Positions 5,205 through 5,364 of a DNA stretch of 5,364 nucleotides are shown here, in pieces (position 1 is the stretch's first letter; every line of letters starts with the position of its first letter). Under the pieces are notes generated by a model, which was given only the letters and a program-made list of their open reading frames with translations, made no database searches and was not told the DNA's origin. The translations under genes were made by a program, and so were the position numbers. This stretch comes from an uncultured delta proteobacterium. GTDB taxonomy: Bacteria; RBG-13-61-14; DRUE01. The DNA lies in the NCBI GenBank assembly GCA_903930515.1, contig CAIYYW010000352.1, forward strand, positions 1 to 5,364, in the 5' to 3' direction.

Positions 5205-5264
5205 ATCCTGTTCCGGGCTATGCGCCTGAAGCGGCCCAATTCCCGCAAGGATTTTTCCAGCCGG

Positions 5265-5364
5265 TCAACCCCGGGGGATGTCCAGGCCTTTCAATTTTCG
5301 GAGCAACAGTCCGAGGGATCCGAACCCGAGCACGGCCATAATGGTGTTGATCCAGGACAGGCGG
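5265..5364 (-). CDS. C-terminal end of a membrane protein, truncated by window edge
   Basis: The minus-strand frame open from the right edge to TGA at 5265-5267 encodes 32 residues. It starts with a clear membrane segment (WINTIMAVLGFGSLGLLL, about 4-21) followed by a basic stretch ('RKLKG'), as expected for the cytoplasmic end of a polytopic protein. About 78% of its third codon positions are G or C, matching the genes around it. The family cannot be named from so little. Just past the TGA, the +1 frame continues for 22 more residues of protein-like sequence ('DRLEKSLRELGRFRRIARNR') to a TAA at 5201-5203. The switch would fall at a CCCCCGGGG run, so the true end may be at 5201 through a frameshift. 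The opposite strand is also open here but looks like a mirror of a membrane segment. Confidence 0.55.
   Translation of the reverse strand, partial: RLSWINTIMAVLGFGSLGLLLRKLKGLDIPRG

Noticed and set aside
5192-5212. Terminator at the T-run after the 128-residue gene.
   Set aside because: The flanking TCCTGTT copies (5192-5198 and 5206-5212) are direct, not inverted, so they cannot form the needed stem.
5219-5364. Plus-strand open frame starting MRLKRPNSRKDF and running off the window.
   Set aside because: No ribosome binding site precedes it and its polar, Gln/Glu/Ser-rich product is what the mirror of a membrane segment looks like. The minus strand gives a real membrane helix with better codon use.

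Overview
The window looks like a piece of chromosome from a Gram-negative bacterium. A predicted secreted lytic transglycosylase with a DUF4124-type N-terminus, a GT-C fold membrane glycosyltransferase and a periplasm-facing small membrane protein all imply a periplasm and a peptidoglycan wall. Most of the window is GC-rich by eye, with mainly G/C third codon positions. The phylum cannot be fixed from the sequence; a deltaproteobacterial, Nitrospirota-like or candidate-phylum genome would all fit.

Region 1 (1-496) is an accessory scar. It holds the 3' end of a very AT-rich gene (about 27% GC in the first 120 bases) whose product resembles the SmpA/OmlA (BamE-like) domain. A short, truncated Rhs/YD-repeat fragment follows. 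This order, a foreign AT-rich ORF and then a displaced Rhs core piece, is typical of the 3' end of Rhs loci.

Region 2 (about 517-1346) is folE2, a type IB GTP cyclohydrolase with its catalytic and metal-binding residues in place and a plausible promoter just upstream. It starts the folate and queuosine precursor pathways.

Region 3 (1350-4273, minus strand) is an envelope cluster, in transcription order a GT-C glycosyltransferase, an SLT-family lytic transglycosylase, and pgsA (phosphatidylglycerophosphate synthase). The last two are 16 bp apart and almost certainly co-transcribed. folE2 and pgsA converge with only 3 bp between their stop codons. The transglycosylase and the glycosyltransferase both have a -10 box 6-8 nt before the start codon and no good ribosome binding site, which suggests leaderless mRNAs.

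Region 4 (4274-4567) is a divergent intergenic region with a promoter at each end and no recognised RNA gene. Region 5 (4568-5204, plus strand) is a two-gene unit whose genes overlap by 20 bp: an 89-residue soluble protein and a 128-residue protein with one membrane segment, neither recognised. Region 6 (5201-5364, minus strand) is the C-terminal end of a membrane protein that runs off the window; it may carry a +1 frameshift at a C5G4 run.

No complete, clearly new multi-gene system is visible. The points most worth a second look are the Rhs scar with its AT-rich partner, the predicted leaderless envelope genes, the unrecognised two-gene unit and the possible frameshift at the right edge.
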